From the NCBI RefSeq assembly GCF_035222375.1, contig NC_085889.1, positions 2,170,001-2,234,000 of the forward strand: a stretch of DNA of 64,000 nt. The letters are read 5' to 3'. Under the pieces are notes generated by a model. That model had not been told where the DNA came from. It did no database searches and worked only from the letters and a program-made list of their open reading frames with translations. The DNA is from Podospora pseudocomata. Lineage: Eukaryota > Ascomycota > Sordariomycetes > Sordariales > Podosporaceae. Below, piece by piece: positions 12,161-23,178 of the stretch. Positions within the stretch are counted from its first letter, which is position 1; the number at the start of each line of letters is the position of its first letter. The translations under genes and the position numbers were made by a program.

Positions 12161-12421
12161 ACCGTAGATCGTTAAGCTTTAGACAGTTTTCAGTTTTTTT
12201 CTTATTAGCCGATACTGGACCGTAGACCGTAAACTCCGCCGCGGTCCCCAGTCTCAATCTCATTGGTTCATCTTGTCTACTTAGACCGTAAGCTCCGCTT
12301 AACCACCCAGTCCAGTCCTAATTGGTTTTTTACGTCTCCACTTTCTCCTAGAACTGTGACAGCTTTGCAGGCACTATTTGTGACGGCTGTGGCGGCGTCA
12401 TCATATATATACCACTGGAGC

Positions 12422-12445
12422 GAGCCAAGCTAGGAAGCTTGGCTC
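12422..12445. repeat. Perfect 10-bp inverted repeat
   Basis: GAGCCAAGCT (12422..12431) and AGCTTGGCTC (12436..12445) form a stem with an AGGA loop, inside a less AT-rich part of the transposon island. It may belong to the end of a further small element. Function unknown. Confidence 0.5.
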
Positions 12446-12735
12446 ACTTGTAGCTTTTGATAGCAATCACAGTGGGTATGGTGCAGTGGTCCGGCCTGCC
12501 GTGACACTGTTGAAATTTCCTCTCTTTTCTTTTTTAGCTTACAATTTAATCAATTGATATGATATAACTGTTACTTTATCTCAGAACTTAGCTATCAAGC
12601 CGTGAAAATTATATTAATATTTATTATTAATAGAATATAAAAACTTGATAATATATTTTAAATTATTAAGTTTTATGTAGTGTAAGTATTTTAAATAAGA
12701 TATAAGCTTATCAATTAACTAGGTGGAGTTTTGTC

Positions 12736-12826
12736 CTATAATATTTTATTATTCTATAGGTTTCTTACTCTCTACAAAATGGGATTTCTAGTAAAAATCC
12801 TTAAGCTCCACACTACCAAGACTCAT
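12736..12826 (-). repeat. Right terminal inverted repeat
   Basis: Reverse complement of the left inverted repeat, with a strong excess of T and A at the differing positions, consistent with RIP having acted more heavily on this side. Confidence 0.65.
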
Positions 12827-12830
12827 GTAC

Positions 12831-14961
12831 CGGGTGAAATATTGATGCCTTTTTTTCTTCTCTAGATTGGATCTTGACATGAGGAAGTAATAATCAAGAC
12901 AGCCCGTCCAATATATGTAGGTAGAGATACTCAGCTCTTAGTGGCTTTGATATCTGATCTGATCCAACCTGGAAGGGAGGTGCCCCGCAAATTTCGAAGA
13001 GCTGCCAAATGCTCCCGAGTTTTTCGCTTAGCACTGGCCAATCACCAAATCCCCGGCTCGCTTGTTTGTGCGCCTTTGCTTTTTCCCCCAACCGCGGTTT
13101 TTGGAAATGGCATTTTGCTCATTTTTTTTGGACATGTTCTCTCGCGGGTGACCTTTGTTTTCCTTCAACCTCGACCTATGAAACTTGCGGTTATCGGCCT
13201 GGGGGCAGCTTTCTAACCTTTACCACCACCACCCCCCCGTGACGGGATTGCGGCAATCAGCATCCGTGCAGAGCGAAACCATTGCCAGATTCAGACAGCC
13301 GCAGGGCCACAGTTCGCTTGTTGTTGCCTGACGGGGGACTTCTGACCGCTCGCCAGCATCGGCCGGCCATTGCATCCCACGAGTGGCATTCCTAATTATT
13401 TCCCCAGCGTCTCTTTTTTATCCTCAGTGTGTGAGTGTTCACCGAGCACTTTTCTGGCCTCTCTGGCCCAGCACCTTCCTGTTTCGACTATGGGGTTCAT
13501 CTCGATAAATGTGAGCTTCGGCATCACATCTGCACGGCAGTGGTTGAACATCAGTACATCAACCCGCGTGGGCGGTCTGGAGAGGTACGGGTGCGTGGTT
13601 GCGAGCTGTTGCACAACTTTGCTGCAGCCGCTGCATGCTGTGCTACCCCAGGGAACCTGGCAAGACGATTTCGACATGTTCAATGTCTCTGATGGTTAGG
13701 GATCTGATCTGACGTCCGAGACTGGGATGCTGTATCAAGCAGTGTTTACACTATGTACCGCAGTACTCCGTGTACTAAACTACAAAGTCCTGCCATGCCC
13801 AGCCAAAACCGTGATATGGAACTTTCCATGGAACTTCAACCCTGACCTCGTCCTCTGAACGAACCCGAGCTGGCCGTTGTGGTTCTCCACGACTCGGGAA
13901 CCATCTCGGGATCCATTCGGGAATACCCTGGGGCCCCGGTTAAGTTTGTTTTAGTGGATAGCAACGGGGTGACGGGGATGTTGGGGGGTAGGGGGGTGGT
14001 GTGGATGAATTCTTAGCCCCTTCCCAGAAGCCACCCGTCAACCCAGCGTCTCACTTAGCGAAGTTGTTCAAAGTACCTATTCCCAGGTATCTTTTCCCTC
14101 CCGCCTTTCCATCTATGAATATGACGCGCTTACACTAGGTATCTCTGAAGCAGGAGGCACGTCTCGGCTGCATCACACTAGTGGTTACACTTCGGCTGTG
14201 GCTGACGTGCTGTCGTCCCTTCTCGGGGCGTAGTAGCGTGCAAAATTGCTGCCAGTATGTGACCAGGCTGTCAAGGTAAAGGCTGGCTCAGGTTGGGCCT
14301 GGTCCTGCTTTCTCGCTTCACAGCAAACCTTATTCGTCCGTCGTGCATTCTTCGCTCCGTCCATGTGGGCTGCTTGGCAGAGGAAGATCCATCCATCACC
14401 CAACCGCCTCCCGCCTGGTCATCGTGGTTTTTTCCCATGTGTACATCCCTATTCGTTTTAGAGCTAAAGAGCTGAGGGCATAATAATAATAATAATAATA
14501 ATGACTGTAATAATAGCAATGGACGACAGCATTGGCTTCTCTCCTCGTCCTCGTCCTCACCCTCGCCCTCGCGTCCGCTTTCGCTTCCAACATCATGTCC
14601 AAGGTCGTGTGGCCGCCTTGTTGTTACTGCTGGTGACATTCTGATATCCCTGTTTTCCTGAGCCTGTACCGGCTCTACCAAGTTGACTCCTGCTCAATGG
14701 CCTTGTTCTTTGTAGCGGAGCGGCAAGACTGACAAGGCATGGAATCGGGAACCCACAAGGGCCGCACCTCGCTCGCTTGAAGATACTGTTTATTGTCCCT
14801 TGCCCCCTCTGTCAAGCCCCGTCAAATCTGAAGTACACACACACACACATATATATATGTCAGGTACCTGTCTCTTTGGAAAACACCCCTCCAGACGGGT
14901 GACGATGCCGGTTTGCTCTATCAGGGGCATCAGTCACAACCAGACAGACAGCGATACCAAC
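12831..14961. other. Gene-poor intergenic region right of the transposon island
   Basis: 2.1 kb of normal GC content. The open frames here (up to about 110 codons, e.g. 13370..13699) have no recognisable domain, and the overlapping frames on both strands are equally poor. Visible structure: a run of four G-tracts at 13966..13996, an (ATA)n microsatellite at 14480..14502, and a short CA/TA repeat at 14835..14858. It probably contains the promoter and 5' leader of the next gene. Confidence 0.5.
13966..13996 (+). other. G-quadruplex-forming motif
   Basis: Four runs of 4, 4, 6 and 6 guanines are separated by loops of 4, 5 and 2 bases, which fits the standard G-quadruplex pattern. It is about 1 kb upstream of the APH-fold gene. 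Folding in the cell is not shown. Confidence 0.5.
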
Positions 14962-16413
14962 ATGTGTCGACTACCATCAGAGCAGGGTGTCCGGGCCATG
15001 TTGGGCTCAGCTGTTCCTGAAGATGTTACCGTCGCCAGAATACAACCACTCCAAAGTCTCAGGCCACAGAGGATATACCAAGTCCACCTTTCCGACAATA
15101 CATCTCTACGCCTTGTTCTTCCACCAATTTCCATGTGGCGGCCCCTACGATCAGAACAAGCCAGCGTGGCCACCGAGGTAACAGCAATAGACTGGCTACA
15201 CCAGGTTCTCACTCGACAATCCTCATCAGCCACACCATCTTCCTCCCGGTCAGCCAGGAGAGGAAGCGAAGAAACCAGCAAACAGCAGAACGAAGACTCG
15301 AAAACCCTGCTACGACTGCTGCCATCCCTCGTCCAACACGGCCAGGACACCAGCACGGCCCTCCGCGAGCTATTCGCCTTTTATGAACCAAGTCAAGGCA
15401 CAGCAATAGCCCTCTTGGAACCAAAGATCACAGTGGATCCAAACTCTCCCGAACGACAGCAAGTAGACTTCGAAATCGGCACATTCTACCGACGATTCTT
15501 GATCCAACCCGGTTTGGTCTCGCCAACAGGTCGTTTCGGTCCATTGGCAGCTGTTATCCCTCTGCTACAATCATCACAACCCCAAAGAGCACAACCAGGA
15601 GCCGGGGGTTTATTTGGAACGGGAGGTGCGGCCAGTTGGTCGGTGGCCTTTCACTCCATGCTCGAAGGTGTTCTCAGAGACGGGGAGGACATGGCGGTTG
15701 TGCTGGGTTACTCGACAATACGACGGCACTTTCGGCGGTTAGGATACCTCTTGGACGACGTCACTGTGCCGAAGTTTGTGGTGGTGGATGCTGCCCAAGA
15801 CTCTAACCTCGTGGTGGAAAGGATACCAGACGGTGGTGACAGAGGAATCAGAATAGCTGGTCTGCAGAGTTGGTCAAATTGCGTCTTTGGCGACCCTCTG
15901 TTTGCCACAGTGTTTAGCGATCCGGCAGACTTGCCGCCGCCACCCCCTTCCGACTCTTTTCTAAGGGGGTTAAATTCGACTGCTTCAGCGACATCCCCTC
16001 CACCACCTGCAACGTCGGCGTCAACGATGACGGCGACATCAAACTACCTATCAACTCTCAACCCGCAATTAATAGAGGCCCTCCCGTCTGCCCCCGTCCG
16101 GCTGTTATTCTACCGGATCTACCACATCCTTACCCGCATCGCCGCCGAGTTCTACCGCCCCCGACCAGACTCCACGACGCGAGAGCTAGAAGCGCGGAGG
16201 AAGCTCAATGTAGTGTTGGCGAAACTAGCAGAGATACCAGATGATTTCTTGTGTCCTCTTGAAACCCACTACTCTAGCCTACCCGCGACACCCAACAGCA
16301 GCACCAGCACCAAGAGCCTGAGCAAACGTGAATACAGCGTTGCACGACCAACAGGGGAGATGAGTCCAGCAAAGAGAATGCGGGAGTTGGAGATGCCGAT
16401 ACCAAAGAAGTAA
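14962..16413 (+). CDS. APH-fold (aminoglycoside phosphotransferase-like) protein, possibly inactive
   Basis: A single open frame. From the ATG at 14962 it gives 483 residues; in-frame ATGs at 14857 and 14905 would add 35 or 19 residues, but the leader there is CA/TA-repeat-like. The N-terminal part looks like the small lobe of the phosphotransferase family (IYQVHLSDNTSLRLVLPP, then VATEVTAIDWL). The C-terminal lobe has the trailing VFGDPLFATVFSDP characteristic of the family. Where active members have HGDxxxxN this protein has VVVDAAQDSNLVV, and where they have IDW it has LQSW, so the catalytic base and metal-binding aspartate seem to be missing or shifted. A Pro/Ser/Thr-rich insert (PPPPPS... 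about residues 325-355) precedes a helical C-terminus with a Lys/Arg tail. Substrate unknown. Calling it a pseudokinase is an inference from eye alignment. Confidence 0.65.
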   Translation: MCRLPSEQGVRAMLGSAVPEDVTVARIQPLQSLRPQRIYQVHLSDNTSLRLVLPPISMWRPLRSEQASVATEVTAIDWLHQVLTRQSSSATPSSSRSARRGSEETSKQQNEDSKTLLRLLPSLVQHGQDTSTALRELFAFYEPSQGTAIALLEPKITVDPNSPERQQVDFEIGTFYRRFLIQPGLVSPTGRFGPLAAVIPLLQSSQPQRAQPGAGGLFGTGGAASWSVAFHSMLEGVLRDGEDMAVVLGYSTIRRHFRRLGYLLDDVTVPKFVVVDAAQDSNLVVERIPDGGDRGIRIAGLQSWSNCVFGDPLFATVFSDPADLPPPPPSDSFLRGLNSTASATSPPPPATSASTMTATSNYLSTLNPQLIEALPSAPVRLLFYRIYHILTRIAAEFYRPRPDSTTRELEARRKLNVVLAKLAEIPDDFLCPLETHYSSLPATPNSSTSTKSLSKREYSVARPTGEMSPAKRMRELEMPIPKK

Positions 16414-16584
16414 TGCTGTTTTTTTTTCTTTTAAAGAAACCTGGGAATAATAGCACGGAGTGGGAACAACAAGGAAATATTAAGGGATAGACAACGAACC
16501 TGACGGATTACACGAATGAGCGAGCATACATGCATGCAATGTATATGTACCATTATATATCTACATGAATATACAACAAGTAGA
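16414..16584. other. Short convergent intergenic region
   Basis: 171 bp separates the stop codons of the APH-fold gene and the ecd gene. It holds the 3' ends of both transcripts. Confidence 0.5.
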
Positions 16585-18621
16585 TCATGCTTTTTCCTTA
16601 CCCTTGCCTGTAATGGGTGCGGTAGTGGTGGTGTCTTCTTCCTCGTCAGAATCGCCCTCCTCGTCTCGGGGTAAGGTAACCCCCATCAACCCCAACAGAT
16701 TCCCTGCTGGGCCTGCCATACCAGCTTGGGACTTGAAACTCTCGAGGAGGTTTTTGGCGAGGTTGTAGTCAATATCTACCTCCTCTTCCTCGTTTTCGCT
16801 GATCTCTTGCTCTTTGCTTGAGCTTCCAACATCTTTGATCCTTCTTTCTGTGGCTGTTGCTTTGGGGTCCAAGCTCAGTGCCCCCAGCCCCTTGAGCTCG
16901 CTCTCAAACTGCTGCATCATCTTTTGGATCTCTTCCGCCTCGTCACCCTCATCATCTTCGTCATTTTCTGAGTCCACTTCTTCAACAACAACCGCTTTTT
17001 GTTTCCCCTTGTCTTGTGTTGTTGCTGATGCTGGCGGTGCACCCGATGATTTCCCATCATCACCAGGCAACCCCATCATCTCCCTCATCATCCTCTGGAA
17101 CTGCTCCTCATCAAAACCGACTTCCTTATCTTCATCCTCCCAGTCCTCATCCTCGTCGCTCTCGTCATCATCATCATCCACATCCATCTCATCATCATCC
17201 TCATCCTCATCCCCCAACACAACCCCATCCACACCCGCATCCTCGTTGTTCAAAAACGCCTCAAACCTCTCCACTATCTTCTGGAGATCCGCCTGAGTGC
17301 CGGCGTCGCCAAAGCCCCCCTTACCTCCCTTTATTTTCTCGGCCTTGACGCCGCCGCTTCCAGAGCCAGCGAGCTCCTTCTCAAGCTGAGTGTAATCGAT
17401 ATCCATCCAGCTATCATCATCTTCCCTTTCGGTATCCTTCCACTCCTTTTCAATCTGCTCATCAGACGGCAGGATGTTTTCCTCCCCATCCTCGGCAAGA
17501 TCCCCCAGTAGCAACGCCACCTCCCGAACGACTCTATTAGGGTGAGTCTCTGCCTTGTCACCGGCACACAGCAGCTCAAATCCCGCAGTGAGCTTCATCC
17601 CCAGCTCTAAACTCGCAAGCTTCTTTTGTGCAGAGTCGGCGGTGGGGTTCGTGGCGGCTTCGAACTCGGCGGCGTGAAATAACGACTTCCATGCTAGAGG
17701 TGGGGGGGGAAAGTGCTGGGATTTGAGCTGGGCGTAGAGGACTTTGGTAAAGCGGATGGAGATGGTGATGAGGTCTTTTGGGGGGAATAGTAAGGGGGTG
17801 GTTATTGAGGGGAATAATAGGGGTTTGAGGGAGACGGGGTCTCGGAGGTAGAAGGCTTCGATGGCGGGGGCGATGGATTGGGGACGGGAGTGGAGGATGT
17901 AGGCTAGTTTTCTTGGGATGGTGACGAGGGCATGGTGGGTGGTGGAGGAAATGGCTGAGGGGTATTTCTCGAGGCGGTAGAAGGATTCGGCTTCGATGAA
18001 GGGGGAGTGGAGGAGGGATGAGGGCCTGGATGTAATGGTTGAGATGGCGGATGTCAGGGTGAGGTTCTTGTTGGGCTGTGTGTTGTCTAGGGGGATGATA
18101 AGGAGTTTGCCTTGGTGAATCCACACTCGGTTGGTGTCGTTTTCTGGACTGAGCCACTTGGGCAAGGCTTTGGCTGCTTCGATTAGGAGAAACTCGCCAT
18201 CGCTGTCAGAGACACGGACCCAAAGGTTGGGGAAGGATTTGGTGAACTCCCGGAGGAGGTAGACAATGAGCCACTCGTCTTCCACATTGTCGCCGTAGTG
18301 GGTTGTTCCATGGAGATAGGACAGTCCGGAACCTAAAGGGGCAATCAGCTGGGATGGTCTCATTTACTTCATGCCAAGTACACACACACCTTTCTGGATA
18401 TTTGTCTCAAGCTTGAAGGGTTCTCGCTGCCATATGTAGTCCTTTGCCAGCTCCGTCAGCTTTTTATCAGCGGCCCTCTTAACGGCTTCCAAGCTGGGGA
18501 GATCATTGTCTGACTTTTCGCCAATGATGAATAGCATGTACTCGACACAGTCCTCGGGCAGCCTCATACGAAAACCATCGAACCCTTCGTCTCCAGGACG
18601 CAGCTCTGGGGCGTTGGCCAT
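16585..18621 (-). CDS. ecd: Ecdysoneless/SGT1-family protein
   Basis: Two exons (18621..18390 and 18332..16585) with a 57-bp intron encode 659 residues. The N-terminal 470 residues carry the SGT1/Ecd domain: FRMRLPEDCVEYMLFII, then SGLSYLHGTTHYGDNVEDEWLIVYLL around the splice site, and a PNLWVRVSDSDGEFLLIEAAKALPKWL core with WIHQGKLLIIPL. The rest is highly acidic, with long Asp/Glu runs (DEDEDDDEMDVDDDDDE) and a short (D/E)IDYNLAKNLLESFKSQ helix. Known of the family: Ecd interacts with the spliceosomal Prp8 and with the R2TP chaperone complex, and affects splicing and cell cycle. Fission yeast Sgt1 is a transcription-related homolog. It must not be confused with the Hsp90 cochaperone also called Sgt1. 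It shares a divergent promoter with smc6. Confidence 0.9.
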
Positions 18622-19130
18622 ATTCTTTATTTCCTGTCGTCCAAGTTCGTTTGCCGCTTCCGATGAGGACCTGTCAACCCAAACGCAGCTGCCAGCCGTT
18701 CGGTCTTGCTTCTTTCCAGCTTTCCTTCCTGTGTGGGGGGTGGCTGCCTAAGGTACCTTACAGCACCAAACGGCCGTTCAAGTTCAAATTTTACCTATCT
18801 CTTTTCGATCTTCCAGTTTACTTCAACACTTCAGCGCCTTCTTGTCGACCACGATAGTTACCTTACTGTTCTCATGCCCAGCCTGGCAGTTGAACCTGAG
18901 ATCCGATCCACTGTAAATGTGGGGTTTAGCGTCTGCACGGGCCGCCTGTCATCAGCTCTGGGCGGGAGTGGAGAAGAACAAGTCACTGGATCTGGGGGGA
19001 AGTTCGCGCAAACGACGCGTCTCGAGGGGCCTTTTGCACTGCGCCGCCTACCTACTCGCACCTACAAACAGCTCCGGGACTAGGCGCCGGCTGTCTGAGA
19101 CCTTTTACCAGCACTTCCATTGTTCTCAAA
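18622..19130. promoter_or_regulatory. Divergent promoter region of ecd and smc6
   Basis: 509 bp between start codons of two divergently transcribed genes. No strong TATA box. Small open frames here are not supported as genes. Confidence 0.5.
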
Positions 19131-22100
19131 ATGCCGTCGAGGACAATCAATAACCTCGGCGCAGAGTCCTCGCGGAAGCGACACCACCGCGGCGAAGATG
19201 ACGAGTCAGAAGAGCCTGTACGGCCTTGTTCGCATTTAAATGGTGAATCTGTAAGTGCTCCGGCTTCTTCTCACACATCTGGCAGTGCTTCCTTCTTCAT
19301 TTACAATGTGCTAATCCTGACCCAGCGAAAACGTGCCCGGCTTTCCGATGTGCGCGATGAAACGCGTGCAAACAACCCCGATGACGAAGCCGAGTATCAA
19401 GGAGCTGCCTCGCCCGACACCCCACCAAGAACTCAGTATGAGTTAATGCGCGATAATGGGTTCGAGCATTTGCGAACTGAGGCTGCCGATGACCAGAAGG
19501 CGACCCAGCGGCTACGGATGCGACCAAACCGTCTAGGAGAAAATGTGGTCGCAGAAAATGGCATTCTTGAGCAAGTCATATGCATCAACTTTATGTGTCA
19601 CACGAGACTGAACTGCGAGCTTGGGCCCCTTCTCAACTTTGTTGTGGGCGAGAATGGCAGCGGAAAGAGCGCTGTTTTGACAGCAATCACCCTCTGCCTT
19701 GGTGGAAAGGCAAGCTCGACGAACCGCGGTGGTAGCCTGAAAAGTTTTGTCAAAGAAGGAGAGGATAAGGCTATTTTGACTGTCAAGATCAAGAACCAGG
19801 GGCCTGATGCTTATCAGCACGATATTTACGGCGATTCCATCACCGTGGAGCGTTGGTTCAACAAAACTGGCGGGAGCGGCTTCAACCTGAAAACAGCCAC
19901 CGGCTCTATTCACTCGAAGAAGAAGGAAGAGGTTGACCAAATCGTGGAGTACTACGCCCTGCAGGTCGACAATCCACTGAACGTTCTATCTCAAGACAAC
20001 GCCCGGCAATTCCTCAACGCCTCAAGCAAGGCGCAGAAGTACAAGTTCTTCATCGAGGGCGTCCAGCTACAGCAATTGGATAACGACTACAAGCTGACTG
20101 CTGAATATGTGAGCCAAATAGACACCAAGATACCAGATCAAGAACAGAAAATCGAGCTTCTCAAAGTGCAACGGGCAAACGCAGAACGCTTATTGGAGAC
20201 TCTGGAGGGCGAGCGGTCATTACGCGACAAAATCAACACAATGCGCTTAAAGTTGGCCTGGTCACGTGTCGATACCTGTGAAAAAAGACTGGCGCAAAAG
20301 GAGGCGAATCTCGCCGAGATCTCCACCAAGTTGATTTCGGCTGAAGAAAAGTTCGGCTTGAAAAGTCGAGCGTTGGAGCAGGCGGATCAAGAGGTGGAAA
20401 CCACCAAGGCGAAGCTCGAGAGGGCGAAGGAAGAGGAGCCAGAGCTGCAGGCCAAAGTTGAAGAGGCGAAGGCTCATAAGGAGGCCATGGTAGCAGACCT
20501 CATGAAGGTCCAGGCCGAGGAGCGAGAGGCTCACCAAAACTGGAAAGCCATGACTGACCAGGTCAAGGATTTCGAGAGAAAGATTGCGCAGGAAGAGAGG
20601 AGTCTGCAGGAGGCACACGGTGGTCTCCAAACCCTGAAGATGAAGGAGCGCGACGAGGCTCGGGCCAGGGTCCAGGAGCTCGAACAAAAAATCGATGACA
20701 ACAAACAGCTCGTTCCTCGGATCAAGAGCCAGATGAGTGATTCGGCAAGGGCTCTGAACCCCATCAAGGAGCGGGTTACCAAGAAGCAGGAGGAGATCCA
20801 CAATCTCAAAAAGGAGATTGAGAAAACCCAGGCACAAATCGGTGTGCCGCTTGCTGCTTACCACAAGAATATGCCGAGGCTGTTAAAGGCCATTGACGGC
20901 GACAAGAGGTTCCAGCAGAAACCCATCGGCCCGCTGGGCACCGTCGTGCATCTTCATAAACCGGAATGGGGAGCGATTTTGGAGTCTTATTTTGGCAACA
21001 ACCTCAACGGCTTTGTCGTGTTCAGCAAAGCCGACATGAATGTTCTTGCAGACTTGATGAGGCGATGCGACATCGACAGCAACCGCAATCCCATCTTCGT
21101 GGGCCAGCGAAATGCCCTCAATCTGGCGGGAAAAGAGCCAGATGCGGACTTCGACACCATCCTGAGAGTACTCAAGATTGACAACCAAGCTGTTCGGGAT
21201 ACACTTGTTATCAACCACGCGATCGAGCAAGTGCTCTTGATTCATAAGCGCACAACGGCTCAGAGCGTGATGATGGATGGAATGGCACCGCCCCGCAATG
21301 TCAAGAGATGCATCACATTCCACGATTCCAAGAACGAGGGGCTAAGCATTGAAATGAAGCCGAGCGGCATATCAACAAGTCCGGTCAGGATTGGGACTCA
21401 GCCCAAGCGCCTGAAGACGGAATCTGCCTCTCAGATGGCCTTCTTGAAGGAGTCCCTGTCAAAATTGGAGTCGGAACTCCAAGCTCTCCGAGTTGAATAC
21501 AAACGTGTCCAGGATGAAAACTCCCACCACAAGACAGCCCTTGCCAAAGCGGAGAAAGAGGGGGCCGTTCTCGCACAGCAGCTGCGAGAGACCGAACTAG
21601 AGCTTGCGGAGATCGAAGTAGCTTTGGACGAGTGGGATGGGTCTGACGCCCGACTTCAAAGTCTGCGTGAGCAGCTGGCTCAAGCACTGGAGCAGAAAGC
21701 TCACCACGGTCAACAGGTGACTGGGCTTATTGTGGCCAAAGACCAGAAAAACGTACTTGCCGAGGAGGCTTACAAGGCACTCAAAGCTCAGAAGCTGCAG
21801 CTCAAGGACTGTGAAGCCAGTGTGAATAAGGCAGAGGAAAAGGCCAAGTCTGCGGAGGCGCACCGGCATATTGTGCTTCGAGAAAAGCTCGACAGTGAAG
21901 ACGCGTATAAGCAACTGAAGGCAGAACAAAAGGAAGCGGAAGAAAGTATTGGGAGGGAAAAGGATAGGATCGCGGAGAGAGAGGCGGAGGCCATTCAAGT
22001 GTGCCCAGAACGCGTGCATTTGCTAGACGGCGAGACGGAGAAGTCCGTCAATACACAGTACTTTGCTCTGCGGGCTCGATACGACAAAATGACCAGCAGA

Positions 22101-22759
22101 CGCCAGTTGAACGAGCAGGAAGTTATTGAGCAAGCCGAAAAGGTTCGGAAGAAGTACGACGAAGCAGTTAATGGCCTCATCTCGATGGTGGAGTCAAGCG
22201 AACGTCTCAAGCATTCGTTGAGCCTACGTTTGGACAAGTGGCGCAAGTTCCAGCGGTACATCTCCGCCCAGTCGCGTGTGAACTTCATATATCTCCTCAG
22301 CGAACGCGGGTACCGAGGGAGGCTGCTGCTGGATCATAAGCGCAGGCTCCTGGATGTTCATGTGGAGCCCGACCACACCGAGAAACGTGCCAGTGGACGG
22401 AGTACCAAGACGTTATCCGGCGGAGAGAAATCCTTTTCTTCGATTTGTATGCTGTTGGCCATCTGGGAAGCCATGGGTTCGCCGCTGCGGTGCTTGGATG
22501 AGTTTGATGTGTTTATGGACAATGTGAACCGGGCTGTTAGCCAAAATATGCTGGTAAGCTCAGCCTGTTGTTCTAGGGATGTATATCTGTTGCTAACGTT
22601 GTCTAGGTTGCCGCTGCTCGAAGGTCGGTCAACCGGCAATACATCTTCATCACACCCAACGCTATCGACCCAAAGATCATCGCTGAAAAAGACGTAAAAC
22701 TTATTCGACTCGTTGATCCACGCCAACAACGACTCACCAGCATGCAAACAATATCATGA
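19131..22759 (+). CDS. smc6: SMC6, ATPase subunit of the Smc5/6 complex
   Basis: Three exons (19131..19250, 19326..22553, 22607..22759) give 1166 residues, the normal size. Seen: Walker A GENGSGKS at about 148-155, a long coiled coil with a central hinge (about 560-740, including GPLGTVVHLHKPEWGAILE and NGFVVFSKADMNVLADLM), the ABC signature LSGGEKS near 1070, Walker B LRCLDEFDVFMD near 1096, and a final exon with ARRSVNRQYIFITPNAI typical of the Smc6 head. Known role: with Smc5 and the Nse subunits it entraps DNA in an ATP-dependent way and resolves recombination intermediates during repair and replication in the nucleus. The first intron (75 bp, GTAAGT donor, CTAAT branch) has a length divisible by three and no in-frame stop, so its retention would add 25 residues near the N-terminus. 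Confidence 0.96.
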
Positions 22760-23178
22760 GGTCTTTATACCTGGTTGGTTTCATTGTACATATTTCTCGG
22801 CTTCATCATGTGTCAAAAGTGGGAGGAGTTATGGGTTAGGGAATGCTAGTATCGGACTTTGGGTAGGCTTTCTGTGGTGGATCAGGGGGCAGTTTGGCAA
22901 TTCTCCATGTGCAAGGCGCTATGTCGAAAGACTCCTACAGGTTTGCTTGGTGCATATGGCGGAAAGGGATGATAATGATTGGAATTCTTGTGCAAATGGC
23001 ATTGTCTTAGGGTCATCTCCACGTGTAGGTTTTATGGGTTCATTGGTTTTGAACACACAGTTAGTTAGTGGTTGTACATCCAGTTATAATTACAAACTCG
23101 TCTGATGACCAAGTCTCTTTCTCTTTGACGACACCTTTTCTACTCATACATATCCATCCCAACATCCCAACATCATCT
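22760..23178. other. Convergent intergenic region between smc6 and coq9
   Basis: 419 bp with the two 3' flanks. No gene seen. Confidence 0.5.

Larger units (their letters stand above)
10837..12830. mobile_element. RIP-degraded DNA transposon relic with terminal inverted repeats
   Basis: The left end from 10841 (TTGAGAGTCTCGGTAAGTG) and the reverse complement of the right end from 12826 (ATGAGTCTTGGTAGTG) align for about 90 bp, including GTGTGGRGCTYRAGGATTTT followed by ACTAGA, with mostly transition differences. Both ends abut GTAC (10837..10840 and 12827..12830), a plausible 4-bp target duplication. A TA duplication, as in Tc1/mariner-like elements, would fit equally well. The interior is very AT-rich at 10910-11060, 11890-12160 and 12530-12770, as expected after repeat-induced point mutation. 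No transposase reading frame survives, so the family is not assigned. Younger insertions lie inside it. It is either a non-autonomous element or one reduced by deletion. The inverted-repeat alignment is by eye. Confidence 0.7.

Noticed and set aside
13370-13699. A 109-codon plus-strand frame
   Set aside because: No family resemblance, and frames of similar length overlap it on both strands.
17576-18157. A 193-codon minus-strand His/Pro-rich frame
   Set aside because: Alternative frame of the ecd gene on the same strand; no motif.
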